Notes under the pieces: generated by a model | Database searches by the model: none | Seen by the model: only the letters and a program-made list of their open reading frames with translations | Told to the model about the DNA's origin: nothing | Assembly (NCBI GenBank): GCA_032622095.1 | Contig: CP136064.1 | Location: 249,149,827 to 249,213,826, forward strand | Direction: 5' to 3' | DNA length: 64,000 nucleotides | DNA from: Siphonodentalium dalli | Lineage: Eukaryota; Mollusca; Scaphopoda; Gadilida; Siphonodentaliidae | In this document: piece by piece, positions 63,719-64,000 of the stretch | How the letters are laid out: every line of letters starts with the position of its first letter | Numbering within the stretch: position 1 is the first letter of the stretch | Translations under genes and position numbers: made by a program

Positions 63719-64000
63719 TGACTGAACCGCTTTCTGGTTTTCAGAGTCTTTTGATCAGAGATGCTTCGAGTTGTATGCGACTTGCGATGTATGACCTGCG
63801 TATAAAACTGCAACAGATGAAGCTGAACATTTCTAAAAGAAAACATTTCATGAGAGCATAACTCGATGTACCTCAATGCCCACGTAATGTTATCACATCC
63901 TGACAATAGCATTACTGGTAATCAATCTGTTGCCCAAATACAAAAGGGAGTCATTGAAGTGTCTCTCAGAATCATTACATTTTTCATCTTATCATCAATC

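Noticed and set aside
1..64000. CRISPR arrays, operons and bacterial signals
   Set aside because: The regular palindromes and tandem repeats could suggest arrays, but the spacing is irregular, the units are transposon ends, and the genes have introns; this is animal DNA.
1..64000. tRNA and rRNA genes
   Set aside because: No cloverleaf with A and B box or rRNA-like stretch was recognised by eye; a tRNAscan-SE run would settle it.

Overview
This is nuclear DNA of an animal. It is AT-rich, the genes are split by GT-AG introns, and introns and intergenic space are packed with transposon remnants. Two protein-coding genes can be followed exon by exon with consistent reading phases. The repeat types (CCCCGCAACGAAG-type and AAAATCCAAGATGGC-type dispersed repeats, L2-like LINEs, many foldback MITEs) and the presence of an axonemal gene suit a lophotrochozoan, perhaps a mollusc. 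That placement is inference; no sequence comparison could be run.

Region 1 to 18.2 kb, plus strand: the 3' part of a gene for a large single-pass membrane protein. Ten exons (1218-18240) encode the end of one laminin G (LNS) domain, a full LNS domain, an EGF domain, another LNS domain, a Pro/Gly-rich stalk, a transmembrane helix, a Gly/Ser-rich cytoplasmic stretch and a cytoplasmic WD40 propeller of 7-8 blades. The outside resembles the C-terminal half of an alpha-neurexin; the inside does not. The 5' part lies upstream of the window.

Region 18.2 to 35.1 kb: intergenic, filled by transposons. The main one is a nest at 23.2-29.4 kb: a hAT-type MITE holding a 5.8 kb TTAA-flanked (Kolobok-like) element, which holds a decayed L2-type LINE on the minus strand.

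Region 35.1 to 59.0 kb, minus strand: a complete nine-exon gene for EFHB/CFAP21, an EF-hand protein of ciliary doublet microtubules (595 aa). Two of its splice junctions, one donor and one acceptor, carry short tandem duplications. Its introns hold many MITEs, a three-copy 172-bp repeat and a decayed MULE transposase.

Region 59.0 to 64.0 kb: flanking DNA with a 1.25 kb TIR element, an inverted copy of a TTAA MITE, tandem dispersed repeats and a hAT-type MITE. No gene was recognised there.

At least six families of short palindromic elements recur. The most striking share one hairpin cassette (CCAATGCATTCTCTTATATA and its mirror) inside several otherwise different TTAA-flanked termini. Several insertions can be proven because an uninterrupted relative of the target lies in the same window. 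The two genes do not obviously work together; the window is best read as two unrelated genes in a repeat-rich neighbourhood.
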